A stretch of 64,000 nt of DNA from Maricaulis sp965228215 (GCA_965228215.1 OZ245800.1:2852001-2916000), one strand, 5' to 3'; counted from the stretch's first letter, positions 8,260 to 16,802 are shown. Numbers and translations: made by a program. Notes: generated from the letters alone by a model not told the origin.

Positions 8260-9348
8260 ATGTTTCAGTCCCGACGGTTCGACCCTGTTTTTCAACGTGC
8301 AACGCTGGCCCGGTCGGACGTTCGCCGCCCGTGGTCCGTGGCCAGATCGCTTGGCATGGTGCTGGGTGCAGCCGCACTGATCGCGGCCTGTTCCCCGACG
8401 GTTGAAGAGCCTGACCTGCCGGACCTGGTGGAAGAGGATGCCCCGCGCGAGGTGAATGTCACGGCGGCCTTCATGAACGCCCAGAGCGGAGCGACCTCCC
8501 TCACCTTCCTGCCCAATGCCGATGCAGCCTCGCTGGGCCTGATTGTCGGCACGCCGCGCGATGGGGGACTGGATCTCTATGACGCCGACGGCGCCCTGCG
8601 CCGCCAGCATTCCGGACCGCGTCTGAGCGGGCTTGCTGCAGCGCCCGGTTTCCAGCTGCGCGGTGAGGCCCTACCCCTTATCTTCAGCGCCGCTGCCGAA
8701 AATGACACCGTGCAGGGCTATGCCGTCGTCGCAGATGATTTCCGGATCCTCGACCTGCCGCTGGCCGAAATCGAACCGGCCGACGGGATTTCCGGTCTTT
8801 GCCTCTATCGCGAGGGTGCCGGGTTTGTGGACCTCGCCATCCTCGGCGACGGCCCGACCGCCGAGATCTGGCGTGTCCGGGATTCGGGCGGTGCCACCCT
8901 GGACGTGGAATCGCGTCTGCAATTCTCCCTGCCGGCTCCGGCCCGCAGCTGTGTTGCCAATAATGGCGATCTCTACGTCACGAGCCCGTCCGGCGGCATT
9001 GCCCGCATCGATGGCGAGGGCAATGTCCTGCTGGAACGCTCCATGGTCGCGGCCGATATCGCGGTCGGACTGATCAACGGGGCCTCGCTGGTCCTGGTGA
9101 GTGATGCCAGCGGCGAGACGCTGCAGGCGTTCACGGCAGCCGATTTCGAACCCTATGCGGAAATCCGGGTCGTGGACGGTCTCAGCACGCCGGGCATTTC
9201 CGAGCCGGGTGCGATTGCCATTACCGACCAGTCCTACGGTTTCACGGCCTATTCCAACGGCATGATCGCGGCCTATGACCGCGGCGACGGCCGCATCAAG
9301 GTGATCTCGCGCGAGAGCTTCTCCCGCGCGCTGCTGCCCACCGAATAG
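8260..9348 (+). CDS. Putative lipoprotein with beta-propeller phytase-like domain
   Basis: A ~362-residue protein with a long basic n-region and lipobox (ALIAACSP), so likely lipid-anchored. The rest resembles the six-bladed propeller of BPP phytases: LGLIVGTPRDGGLDLYD, ISGLCLYREGAGF, AEIWRVRD and a late SCVANNGDLYV block occur in the family order. The calcium/phosphate-binding DDPA-type motif expected near the start of that fold is not visible, so activity on phytate is doubtful. The start could be ATG 8260 or TTG 8251; neither has a strong ribosome site. It runs tail-to-tail with ctaA. Resemblance is by eye only. Confidence 0.6.
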   Translation: MFQSRRFDPVFQRATLARSDVRRPWSVARSLGMVLGAAALIAACSPTVEEPDLPDLVEEDAPREVNVTAAFMNAQSGATSLTFLPNADAASLGLIVGTPRDGGLDLYDADGALRRQHSGPRLSGLAAAPGFQLRGEALPLIFSAAAENDTVQGYAVVADDFRILDLPLAEIEPADGISGLCLYREGAGFVDLAILGDGPTAEIWRVRDSGGATLDVESRLQFSLPAPARSCVANNGDLYVTSPSGGIARIDGEGNVLLERSMVAADIAVGLINGASLVLVSDASGETLQAFTAADFEPYAEIRVVDGLSTPGISEPGAIAITDQSYGFTAYSNGMIAAYDRGDGRIKVISRESFSRALLPTE

Positions 9349-9360
9349 GACTTCAGATCA

Positions 9361-10383
9361 TCAGCCCGACCGGCGCGCGGTCCAGGTCGCGACAGCGCAG
9401 GCGCTGAACAGGAGAACTGCGCCTGCCTGGTGCGCCAGGGCGAGACCGATCGGCACCACGGCCAGCAGGGTCGCGATACCCAGCGCCATCTGCCCCAGCA
9501 CAAGCGCCGGCAGGATGATCATGAAAGGCTTCATCGACACGCGCGGCTCGCGCCAGATCATGAAGGCGAAAACACCTGTCGCGATGGCCAGGAGATAAGC
9601 CGTCCAGCGGTGATTCATCTGCACCGCGGCAAGGCTCTCGAACACCGCCGGAATGAAAGCCTGCCCGCCCAGATAATCGGACGGGATGAGTTCGCCATTC
9701 ATCAGCGGCCAGGTGTTGTAGATCATGCCGGCATCAAGCCCGGCCACGAAGGCGCCGAGGATGATCTGGAAGAAGATCAGGCCCCACAGGCCCAGTGCCC
9801 AGCCGGTCAGCCGGCCCACGCGGATTGCGGGTGGCCCGTAACGCGCTTCCAGCGCCAGCCAGAGCGAGGCGCCGAGGATGACAAAGGCCATGCCAAGATG
9901 GGTAGCCAGCCTGTACTGGCTCACATCCAGCCGGTCGACGAGACCGCTGGCCACCATCCACCAGCCAATCGCCCCCTGCAGACCGCCGAGAACCAGCAAT
10001 CCCAGCAGGCGGGGTTTGAGGCTGGCGCTGAGCTGGCCGCGCAGCCAGAAGAAGGCGAGCGGCAGGGCGTAGATCAAACCGATCGTGCGTCCCAGCTGGC
10101 GATGCCCCCATTCCCACCAGAAGATCACCTTGAACTCGTCCATGCTCATACCGCGGTTCTGGACCTGGTATTCGGTGGTCGAACGATAGAGTTCCAGCTC
10201 GGCTTCCCAGGCGTCCTCGCTGAGCGGCGGGATCGCACCGGAGATCGGTTTCCATTCAGTGATCGAGAGACCGGAATCGGTGAGACGTGTCGCGGCACCG
10301 ACCAGGATCATCAGGCATACGAAGCCCGCAACGATGAAAAGCCAGTTCGAGACAGCACGGCTGGTAACGGCACGATGGGTCAT
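9361..10383 (-). CDS. ctaA: Haem A synthase CtaA (COX15)
   Basis: CtaA oxidises the C8 methyl group of haem O to give haem A for aa3-type cytochrome oxidase, in the inner membrane. The 340-residue protein has about eight membrane segments. The conserved blocks are visible: GAATRLTDSGLSITEWKP at the N-terminus, the EWGHRQLGR histidine, ATHLGMAF, MNHRWTAY and LAHQAGAV, which provide the haem-ligating His residues. It lacks the cysteine pair of the Bacillus type and fits the COX15-like alphaproteobacterial type. An AGAGGAG site precedes the ATG. Confidence 0.96.
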   Translation of the reverse strand: MTHRAVTSRAVSNWLFIVAGFVCLMILVGAATRLTDSGLSITEWKPISGAIPPLSEDAWEAELELYRSTTEYQVQNRGMSMDEFKVIFWWEWGHRQLGRTIGLIYALPLAFFWLRGQLSASLKPRLLGLLVLGGLQGAIGWWMVASGLVDRLDVSQYRLATHLGMAFVILGASLWLALEARYGPPAIRVGRLTGWALGLWGLIFFQIILGAFVAGLDAGMIYNTWPLMNGELIPSDYLGGQAFIPAVFESLAAVQMNHRWTAYLLAIATGVFAFMIWREPRVSMKPFMIILPALVLGQMALGIATLLAVVPIGLALAHQAGAVLLFSACAVATWTARRSG

Positions 10384-10535
10384 GGCACTCCTCTTGGTGC
10401 GCTACCTAACGCATCCACGGCACGGAACAAGCAGGCTCAGCGGTGCAATCTTGTCGCAGCGGTGAATTCAGGCTCGCTTGAATCACCACCAGCCGCCATC
10501 ATGCGCGCAGAACAAACAGACAAGTGGCCGGAAAC

Positions 10536-11774
10536 ATGACTGACGGATGCGTTCTCATCCTGGGGGCCGGACAGGCAGGCGGGCAATGCGCCGCCATGTT
10601 GCGGCGCAGCGGCTGGCAGGGATCGATCATCCTCGCCGGCGCGGAACCGCACCCGCCCTATCAGCGCCCGCCTCTCTCGAAGGCCTATCTGTCCGGCGAG
10701 ATCGGTGCCGATCGCCTCTGGCTTCAACCGCCCGAGACCTGGCAGGAACAGGATGTGGAATTGCGCCTCGGCGCCACCGCGACGGCAATCGATCGAGACG
10801 CGAAAACCGTGCGCTTCCAGGACGGCAGCACACAGGGCTATGACAAGCTTGTCATCGCGACCGGTTCGCGCGTTCGCCCCTTGCCCGTGCCCGGCGCGGA
10901 TCTCGACCGTGTGCGCTATCTCCGATCCATCGCCGATGTTGACCATCTGCGCGGCGACGTGCAGCCGGGCCGGCGCATCGCCGTGATCGGTGGCGGCTAT
11001 ATCGGGCTGGAGGCTGCGGCCGTGGCCCGCAAGCTGGGCGCCGAGCCGATTGTGATCGAGGCGATGGACCGACTCCTCGCCCGGGTGGCTGCGCCGGAAC
11101 TATCCGCCTTCTACAAACAGGCCCACGATGCCCAGGGCGTGGAGATCCGCCTGTCTGCCATGGTGCAAGAGCTGGACGGCAAGGACGGACACGTCACCGG
11201 AGTCGGCCTGGCCGACGGCACGCAGATCCCGTGTGACAGTGTGCTGATCGGGATCGGCGTCATGCCCAATCAGGAAATCGCCAGCGATGCGGGCCTGACC
11301 ACCAGCAACGGCATCGTGGTGGATGGCCATTGCCGCAGCGATGATCCGGACATCTACGCGATCGGCGATTGTACCGAGCAGGAACACTGGCTCTATCACC
11401 GTCCGCTGCGCCTGGAATCCGTACCCAACGCGCTCGAACAGGCCAAACATGTCGCTGCCCATATCTGCGGCCAGCCGGCGCCGCGCCATGAAGCCCCCTG
11501 GTTCTGGTCCGACCAGTTTGACTACAAACTGCAATCGGCCGGTATCTATTTCGGCGGCGAGACCACGATCGAACGGTCCGGCGATGGCAGTTACGCACTT
11601 TTCCACCTGACGGACGGTGTCCTGACCGCCGCCGACGCGGTGAATGATCCGCAGGCCTTCATGGCGGCGAAAATGATGGTGGCCAAAGGCGCCCGGCCCG
11701 ATCCGGCCGCGCTGGCAGACCCCGCCAGCTCGATGAAGGACATTATGAAGGCCGCCATGGCTGCCGCGTCATGA
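10536..11774 (+). CDS. FAD-dependent ferredoxin/rubredoxin reductase-type oxidoreductase
   Basis: A ~412-residue pyridine nucleotide-disulphide reductase-fold flavoprotein of the ferredoxin reductase type found with Rieske dioxygenases and P450s. It shows the FAD-binding GAGQAGGQCA at the N-terminus, PPYQRPPLSKAYL, IATGSRVRPLP, the NAD-binding GGGYIGLEAA near residue 155 and the second FAD motif YAIGDCT near 275, plus a C-terminal reductase domain. It likely moves electrons from NAD(P)H to an iron-sulphur protein, but no oxygenase or ferredoxin gene is adjacent. A GTG at 10524 is an alternative start. Its stop overlaps the next gene by 4 bases. Confidence 0.88.
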   Translation: MTDGCVLILGAGQAGGQCAAMLRRSGWQGSIILAGAEPHPPYQRPPLSKAYLSGEIGADRLWLQPPETWQEQDVELRLGATATAIDRDAKTVRFQDGSTQGYDKLVIATGSRVRPLPVPGADLDRVRYLRSIADVDHLRGDVQPGRRIAVIGGGYIGLEAAAVARKLGAEPIVIEAMDRLLARVAAPELSAFYKQAHDAQGVEIRLSAMVQELDGKDGHVTGVGLADGTQIPCDSVLIGIGVMPNQEIASDAGLTTSNGIVVDGHCRSDDPDIYAIGDCTEQEHWLYHRPLRLESVPNALEQAKHVAAHICGQPAPRHEAPWFWSDQFDYKLQSAGIYFGGETTIERSGDGSYALFHLTDGVLTAADAVNDPQAFMAAKMMVAKGARPDPAALADPASSMKDIMKAAMAAAS

Positions 11775-12139
11775 GCGCGCCGGCCTATGAGGGCAGCTGC
11801 CATTGCGGGCGTATCGCCTGGACAGTCCGGGCAGAACCGAAGCATCTGACCGATTGCAATTGCTCGATCTGTCGGCGCATCGGCGGCCTATGGGCCCATG
11901 TCCCCGCCGCGAGAGTCGAAACACGCTATGCCCCCGAAGATGCCGTCCGCTATGTCCAGGGTGACAGGAGCCTGGCCATGATCAGCTGCGTGAATTGTGG
12001 AAACACTACGCACTGGGAGAGCGAGGACCCGGCCTATGAAGGCATGTCGGTGAATATGCGCATGGTCGAGGCCGACAAGGTCGCACATCTACGCGTGCGC
12101 AAGTTCGACGGCGCCGACAGCTGGGAATATCTCGACTGA
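11771..12139 (+). CDS. GFA/CENP-V family zinc protein
   Basis: A 122-residue protein of the glutathione-dependent formaldehyde-activating (GFA)-like family. It has the zinc-binding pattern CHCGRIAW, then CNCSICRRIGG, then CVNCG near residue 78. Members bind structural zinc; enzymatic assignment within the family is often unreliable. The ATGA overlap with the upstream flavoprotein gene indicates translational coupling, but the functional connection is unknown. Confidence 0.85.
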   Translation: MSAPAYEGSCHCGRIAWTVRAEPKHLTDCNCSICRRIGGLWAHVPAARVETRYAPEDAVRYVQGDRSLAMISCVNCGNTTHWESEDPAYEGMSVNMRMVEADKVAHLRVRKFDGADSWEYLD

Positions 12140-12200
12140 GACCTGTTTCGACGAGCTCGGGACAGCCGGGTCGATTCTGGCAGATTTCACAGGGAAAGAA

Positions 12201-12278
12201 TGGTCGGAGCGGCGAGATTCGAACTCGCGACCCCTCGCCCCCCAGGCGAGTGCGCTAACCGGACTGCGCCACGCTCCG
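12201..12278 (-). tRNA. tRNA-Pro(GGG)
   Basis: On the minus strand a complete cloverleaf can be drawn: acceptor stem CGGAGCG/CGCTCCG, D-arm GCGC..GCGC, anticodon stem CTCGC/GCGAG with loop CTGGGGG (anticodon GGG), T-arm GCGAG-TTCGAAT-CTCGC, discriminator A and an encoded CCA. Anticodon GGG reads proline codons CCC and CCU. Confidence 0.95.
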
Positions 12279-12328
12279 ACACTTGATTGCGAACGGCAGG
12301 CAAGCCAGCCGGTCGCGCGGGGAGCCCG

Positions 12329-12357
12329 GTTATAGGCAAGCCCCTCGCTCGCGGCAA
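12329..12357 (-). promoter_or_regulatory. Promoter of tRNA-Pro
   Basis: Minus strand: TTGCCG, 17-base spacer, TATAAC. Read with the Caulobacter consensus this is TTGCCGC-14-CCTATAAC, 7 of 8 for the -10. It sits about 50 bases upstream of the tRNA 5' end, which fits a short processed leader. Confidence 0.7.
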
Positions 12358-12379
12358 TACGCCCATGACAGGAAAACTG

Positions 12380-12826
12380 TCAGGGCTTCATTGCGCCTTT
12401 CAGCTTGGCCCGTGCGTTTTCAAGATCGGCGAGAATCTCGTCGAGTTCCCGACGCGGACTTCCGGCCGGCCGCGGCTTTGCGGGACGGCTTCCGGACGGG
12501 CGCTCGAGATCGGAGGCATCGACGGCCTGCGGCGAAACGATGTCATCACCTGCGCCCACTTCCAGGACGACGGCGGTGCCGTGATCCTTGATGAATTTGC
12601 GGGCGCCCTTGATGGTGAAACCGTTTTCGTAGAGCAGGCGCTTGATGCCGCGCAGGAGCTGGATGTCCTGCGGGCGATAGAAACGCCGTCCGCCCGCGCG
12701 TTTCAGCGGGCTGATCTGCGGGAATTTGCTTTCCCAGAAACGTAGAACATGCGCAGGCACTCCCAATTCCTCAGCGGCTTCGCTGATGGTTCGGAAGGCC
12801 TCCGGCGATTTTTCAATGACCGACAT
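12380..12826 (-). CDS. MerR-family transcriptional regulator
   Basis: A 148-residue regulator with an N-terminal MerR helix-turn-helix (FRTISEAAEELGVPAHVLRFWESKF) followed by the wing and a linker helix (RRFYRPQDIQLLRGIKRLL). The C-terminal ~65 residues are low-complexity and basic/proline-rich, without the cysteines of metal-sensing MerR proteins. It is the last gene of the plsX-fabH-ihfA-merR cluster, a position held by an equivalent gene in many alphaproteobacteria. The regulated genes are unknown. Confidence 0.9.
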   Translation of the reverse strand: MSVIEKSPEAFRTISEAAEELGVPAHVLRFWESKFPQISPLKRAGGRRFYRPQDIQLLRGIKRLLYENGFTIKGARKFIKDHGTAVVLEVGAGDDIVSPQAVDASDLERPSGSRPAKPRPAGSPRRELDEILADLENARAKLKGAMKP

Positions 12827-12857
12827 GCGATATCCGCGTCAGTCTACGGCTCTGTGG

Positions 12858-13163
12858 CTAGTCCTTGGACAGAGCCGAGTCGACGCGCTCCTTGAGAACC
12901 TGAGACGGTTTAAACACAAGAACTCGACGCGCTTCGATCGGGACTTCAACGCCCGTTTTCGGATTACGACCCACCCGTCCGCGCTTGTCACGCAGCAGGA
13001 AGGATCCGAACGAAGACAGCTTGACCGACTGACCGTTCGACAGCGAGTCGGACATCATGCCCAAAACGCTCTGAACCAGATCCGCCGATTCCTGACGCGA
13101 CAACCCCACTTCCCGGTACACGGCTTCCGCCAAATCCGCACGTGTTAGTGTCTTATCCGACAT
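12858..13163 (-). CDS. ihfA: Integration host factor alpha subunit
   Basis: IhfA forms with IhfB a sequence-specific DNA-bending heterodimer used in transcription, replication and recombination. The 101-residue protein has the family landmarks: TLTRADLAEAVYREVGLS at the start, VKLSSFGSF, and the arm RVGRNPKTGVEVPIEARRVLVFKPS with the intercalating proline. I chose ATG 13163 because GGGGAT lies just upstream; the TTG at 13175 overlaps the ribosome site. It follows fabH with a gap of about 100 bases. Confidence 0.95.
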   Translation of the reverse strand: MSDKTLTRADLAEAVYREVGLSRQESADLVQSVLGMMSDSLSNGQSVKLSSFGSFLLRDKRGRVGRNPKTGVEVPIEARRVLVFKPSQVLKERVDSALSKD

Positions 13164-13262
13164 AGCAATCCCCAATCAGACAAAGACAGGCTACGCCCGC
13201 AAACCAGTGCCCGTCAACGTCACCGCCCCGGGAAAATGCAAGAAACACGGGAATTTGAGGCA

Positions 13263-14240
13263 TTAAAATCGTGCGAGCGCCGCACCCCAGGTGAAACCGC
13301 CGCCCAAGGCTTCCATAAGCACGAGCTCGCCGCGCTGGATCCGCCCGTCCTGCACGGCCTTATCGAAAGCAAGCGGAACCGATGCCGCAGAGGTATTGCC
13401 GTGATCGGCCACGGTCGAGATCACGCTGGCGGTCGGAATGGAGAGTTTCCGCGCCACGCCCTCGAGAATACGCTGATTGGCCTGGTGCGGAACGAACCAG
13501 TCGATATCGGCGATCTCCAGACCGGCCCGGCCCGCGATCGTGGTCATCGACTCGGCGATATTCGTGACGGCGTGGCGGAAGACCTGGTTCCCGACCATGC
13601 GCAAATGCCCGACCGTCTGGGTCGAGGACGGACCGCCATCAACGTGCAGCAAGTGCTGGAAACGGCCGTCCGAGCGCAGATAGGTCTGCAAGAGCCCGGC
13701 ATCCTCGCCGCTCCCGGCCGGATCCTCGCCCGTCAGCACCATGGCGCCGGCACCGTCGCCGAACAGCACGCAGGTCGACCGGTCGGTCCAGTCAAGAATG
13801 CGAGACATGGTCTCGGCGCCGATCACCAGCGCCGTCTGGGCCTGGCCGCGGGCGATGAAATTATCCGCCACCGAGAGGGCATAGATGAAACCTGTGCACA
13901 CGGCCTGTACGTCGAAGGCTGCGCCTTTCAGCGCGCCCAGCCGGGCCTGGATCAGGGTTGCGGTGGACGGGAACGTATAGTCCGGCGTGGTGGTTGCCAC
14001 GACGATGAGATCAACATCCTCAGGCGCGATACCGGCATGATCCAGCGCGCGGCGGGCAGCCTTCTCGCCGAGATCCGCCGTGGTCTCGCCCTCGGCTGCG
14101 ATATGGCGCTGGCGGATACCCGTACGCTCGCGGATCCAGGCATCGCTGGTATCCACCATGCTGGAGATTTCGTCATTGGACAGGACCCGGTCGGGCAGAT
14201 GCGACCCGATTCCGGCAATACGCGCGATACGATCGGTCAT
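13263..14240 (-). CDS. fabH: 3-oxoacyl-ACP synthase III
   Basis: FabH condenses acetyl-CoA with malonyl-ACP to start fatty acid synthesis. The catalytic triad is visible: Cys in DVQAVCTGFIYA near residue 113, His in WFVPHQANQRI near 250 and Asn in DHGNTSAASVP near 280. Length 325 is normal. The start overlaps the plsX stop by 4 bases (ATGA), so the two are translationally coupled. Confidence 0.97.
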   Translation of the reverse strand: MTDRIARIAGIGSHLPDRVLSNDEISSMVDTSDAWIRERTGIRQRHIAAEGETTADLGEKAARRALDHAGIAPEDVDLIVVATTTPDYTFPSTATLIQARLGALKGAAFDVQAVCTGFIYALSVADNFIARGQAQTALVIGAETMSRILDWTDRSTCVLFGDGAGAMVLTGEDPAGSGEDAGLLQTYLRSDGRFQHLLHVDGGPSSTQTVGHLRMVGNQVFRHAVTNIAESMTTIAGRAGLEIADIDWFVPHQANQRILEGVARKLSIPTASVISTVADHGNTSAASVPLAFDKAVQDGRIQRGELVLMEALGGGFTWGAALARF

Positions 14241-15292
14241 GATGCCGCTATGGCGTCCTGTTCTTCGTAGCTGGCGAACTTGTCGAGATTCCGCCGCAGC
14301 TCACTCATGAAATCACTCTTGGCCATGACCAGACCGAGGCCCAGCGCCGAGGAGAAGCCGAAACCGTCAGCGCCGCCATGGCTCTTCACCACGATACCCT
14401 TGAGGCCCAGGAACAGGCCGCCATTGATCGAGCCCGGATCCATGCGCTCGCGCAACCGGTCCAGCGCGCCCAGCGACAACAGGCCTGCAGCCAGTTTGGC
14501 AGTGATCGAACTGGTGAGCGCCTCGCGCACCCAGCCGGCCACGAGCCGGGCCGTGCCCTCGGCAGTCTTCAGCGCGATATTGCCGGTGAACCCGTCGGTG
14601 ACGACGACGTCGATATGGCCAGCCGAGATGTCATCGCCCTCGATGAAGCCGATATAGTCGAAATCGAGCCCGGACGAACGGATCAGACCGTCGGCCTCGC
14701 GCACCGTGTCATTACCCTTGAGCTCTTCCTGGCCGACATTCAGCAGGCCGACCTTGGGCTTCGTCCCGCCGAACACCGCCCGGTGATAGGCCTCGCCCAT
14801 GATGGCGAATTCAACCAGCTGGGTGGCGCCGCACTGGACATTGGCGCCGACATCGAGAACGACAGTATGGCCGCGCGGCGTGGGCCAGTTGGCGGAGATC
14901 GCGGGGCGGTGAACGCCCTTCTTCATGCGCAGAATGACCTTGGAAATGGCCATCAGCGCCCCGGTATTGCCCGACGACACGATCGCGTCGGCCTCGCCGG
15001 ACTTCACGCACTGGATGGCATTCCACATCGACGAGCCGCGGGCACGGCGCACGGCCTCGCTCGGCTTGTCGGTCATGGTGACCATGGTGTCGGTGTGACG
15101 GATCTCGCTGACAGCAGCCACTTCAGGATGCTTGTCGAACAGCGGCTGAAGCTGGGCCTCGTCGCCATGCACGAGATAGCGGGCCTTGCGGTCCGGCCAA
15201 CGCCGCAGCGCCTGGCTGATGCCTTCAACCACGGCGGACGGACCAAGGTCCCCGCCCATGGCGTCGACGGAAATTGTGGAGATGTCAGTCAT
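14237..15292 (-). CDS. plsX: Phosphate acyltransferase PlsX
   Basis: PlsX makes acyl-phosphate from acyl-ACP, the donor for PlsY in phosphatidic acid synthesis at the inner membrane. Family blocks are SVDAMGGDLGPSAVVEG at the N-terminus, the RRARGSSMWNAI region, SSGNTGALMA and the VVTDGFTGNIALKTAEG block. It is first in plsX-fabH-ihfA-merR, coupling phospholipid and fatty acid initiation. The rpmF-yceD genes often placed upstream of plsX are absent; a bc1 chaperone gene sits 95 bases upstream instead. Confidence 0.97.
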   Translation of the reverse strand: MTDISTISVDAMGGDLGPSAVVEGISQALRRWPDRKARYLVHGDEAQLQPLFDKHPEVAAVSEIRHTDTMVTMTDKPSEAVRRARGSSMWNAIQCVKSGEADAIVSSGNTGALMAISKVILRMKKGVHRPAISANWPTPRGHTVVLDVGANVQCGATQLVEFAIMGEAYHRAVFGGTKPKVGLLNVGQEELKGNDTVREADGLIRSSGLDFDYIGFIEGDDISAGHIDVVVTDGFTGNIALKTAEGTARLVAGWVREALTSSITAKLAAGLLSLGALDRLRERMDPGSINGGLFLGLKGIVVKSHGGADGFGFSSALGLGLVMAKSDFMSELRRNLDKFASYEEQDAIAAS

Positions 15293-15387
15293 GCGCTGAG
15301 TTTACGTGTCCCGTAGATCGCGTCACCCGAACGCGAAAGGCGGAACTTAGCCGAGTGCCTTGGAGATTCAAGCACGCAAATTCTGTT

Positions 15388-15921
15388 TTACAGTTCAGCG
15401 AACACCGGGGCCGTGCCCTTGCCCAAGGCCTCGGCACCTTGCCCGGCGAGCGATCGAGCGCTCGCAGCCGCGTAATCCGCCAGAGCGCCGGCGCCCTCGC
15501 CGACCGTCTCCGAGGCCAGGAGATTGCGCGATATCGCCTCGGCCAGCACTGCCGAATCTTCCGCTTCGAGCGCATCAGAATAAGCCTGAGCGCGACCGTA
15601 AAAGCCTTCGGCGAGGAAGCGGATTTTCTTGCCTACGCCGGAATCGCCGACGCCCAGCTCCCGCATCGCACTGTCGAAATCGTCGAACATGGCATCGAAG
15701 ACTTCCTGGTTGACGGTGCGGGCGTATTCATCCCCGGATGCCTGCAATTCGCGGATCACCAGGGCGGTGTGCAGCATCACGCTCTCCACACGCCCCTCGA
15801 TCGTGTCCGGCACGCCGAGTTCGGAGAAGAGTTTCGCATTGCGCGACGCCGCCAGGATGCCGTCATAGAGCGACTTTGCAGCCTGTTTTTCGGGGCGGGT
15901 GCGGAAAATACGGTTCAGCAT
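15388..15921 (-). CDS. Ubiquinol-cytochrome c chaperone family protein (CBP3/UQCC1-like)
   Basis: A 177-residue protein of the family that includes mitochondrial Cbp3/UQCC1, which helps cytochrome b mature in complex bc1 assembly. Matching parts are the N-terminal RPEKQAAKSLYDGILAASRN, the FSELGVPDTIEGRVESVMLHT block and MFDDFDSAMRELGVGDSGVGKKIR. No signal peptide or membrane segment is seen, so it is probably cytoplasmic or peripheral to the membrane. ATG 15921 is chosen because GGGAG lies 9 bases upstream. It is divergent from bamE. Confidence 0.88.
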   Translation of the reverse strand: MLNRIFRTRPEKQAAKSLYDGILAASRNAKLFSELGVPDTIEGRVESVMLHTALVIRELQASGDEYARTVNQEVFDAMFDDFDSAMRELGVGDSGVGKKIRFLAEGFYGRAQAYSDALEAEDSAVLAEAISRNLLASETVGEGAGALADYAAASARSLAGQGAEALGKGTAPVFAEL

Positions 15922-15948
15922 GCAGCGCAAGCTCCCAAATCTTGGGAC

Positions 15949-15977
15949 TTGAAGCTAAGCTCCGGCCCGGCTAGGTC
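15949..15977 (+). promoter_or_regulatory. Housekeeping promoter of bamE
   Basis: TTGAAGC, 14 bases, GCTAGGTC: 6 of 7 and 7 of 8 matches to the Caulobacter consensus TTGACGS-N10-14-GCTANAWC. It lies 42 bases upstream of the bamE start and within the divergent gap to the bc1 chaperone gene. Confidence 0.6.
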
Positions 15978-16019
15978 AAGAAGCCTGTTCATTCGGGGCG
16001 TTGCCCCAGGGAGTCATTC

Positions 16020-16514
16020 ATGAAGCGTGGTGTCCGCCTTTCTCTCGTGCTTGCAGCCTGCGCCCTTGGCGTTTCGGCCTGCAATCCCGTCCTGCGAGCG
16101 CATGGCTATCGCTATTCGGTCGAGGAAGAACCGGTCATCACGCCTGCCGAAGACACCCAGAACTCGGTCCTGCGCATGCTGGGCAGCCCGTCCACGCGCG
16201 GCACGTTCGAAGAGAACACCTGGTACTACATCTCGGCCACCCGTGAATCGATCGCCTATCTGCGCCCGGCCACGCGTGACCGCCGCATCCTCGCCATCCG
16301 TTTCGATGATGAGGGCGTGGTCGATGAAGTGCTGGACTATGACCTGGAAGACGGCCGTGTCGTCTCCTACGCCTCCCGCGAAACCCCGACCCGCGGCCGC
16401 GAGCTGAACCTGCTCGAACAGCTGCTGGGCAATATCGGTCGCGGCCAGGCGGAACAGTTCGGCGGCGAACAGAACCTGCCGGGCGGCGCCGGCGGCCCGC
16501 GCCGGGACCAGTAA
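16020..16514 (+). CDS. bamE: Outer membrane assembly lipoprotein BamE (SmpA/OmlA)
   Basis: BamE is the small lipoprotein of the beta-barrel assembly machine in the outer membrane. The 164-residue protein has a signal with lipobox (ALGVSAC). Its BamE core shows NSVLRMLGSPSTRGTFEENTWYYIS, followed by ILAIRFDDEGVVDEVLDYDLEDGR. The C-terminal ~45 residues (Gly/Gln-rich) extend beyond the E. coli protein, as is common in alphaproteobacteria. GGGAG precedes the ATG. Confidence 0.93.
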   Translation: MKRGVRLSLVLAACALGVSACNPVLRAHGYRYSVEEEPVITPAEDTQNSVLRMLGSPSTRGTFEENTWYYISATRESIAYLRPATRDRRILAIRFDDEGVVDEVLDYDLEDGRVVSYASRETPTRGRELNLLEQLLGNIGRGQAEQFGGEQNLPGGAGGPRRDQ

Positions 16515-16567
16515 TCCCTCATCTAATCTCCAAATCATGCTAGCCTGACGTCTCGAAGGAGGCCGTC

Positions 16568-16744
16568 ATGGACTGGGGTATTGGAGATTTCATCGCTGCG
16601 GGCGTTCTGCTGGCTGCACTCGCGGGCGGTATCGTGCTGGCCCTGAGACTGAAACAGAGCGCTTTGGTCCGCTATTGTGCAGCTGTTGCTGTAGCGGCAC
16701 TTGTCGTGTCCGCCTGGGTGTTCGGCGCGGTGGGCATGGACTGA
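16568..16744 (+). CDS. Small two-helix membrane protein (58 residues)
   Basis: An unrecognised 58-residue protein starting MDWGIGDFIAAG, with two hydrophobic helices (about residues 8-26 and 36-54) joined by a short basic loop (LRLKQSALVRY). A near-perfect GAAGGAGG ribosome site lies 5 bases before the ATG, and the frame ends just before a strong terminator, so it is very likely translated. It follows bamE by 53 bases. Function unknown. Confidence 0.75.
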   Translation: MDWGIGDFIAAGVLLAALAGGIVLALRLKQSALVRYCAAVAVAALVVSAWVFGAVGMD

Positions 16745-16774
16745 CCCAGCGCGAACAAGCGAACCCGCCAAGAA

Positions 16775-16802
16775 AAAGCCCCGGTCGCCAGACCGGGGCT
16801 TT
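16775..16802. terminator. Bidirectional rho-independent terminator
   Basis: A 12-bp stem, 16775-16786 with 16791-16802, loop GCCA. It has A-rich sequence on the left and TTTTCTCTT on the right, so it works for the plus-strand bamE unit and, on the minus strand, for hppA, whose stop codon is about 20 bases away. Confidence 0.88.

Noticed and set aside
12287..12745. Plus-strand frame overlapping the tRNA-Pro promoter and merR
   Set aside because: It is antisense to merR and to the tRNA promoter; shadow frame.
16548..16555. Recurrent GCTAG motif before several genes (also near 38055, 41919 and 51084)
   Set aside because: The -10-like element has no matching -35 at the correct distance at these positions, unlike the bamE promoter, so I did not call promoters.
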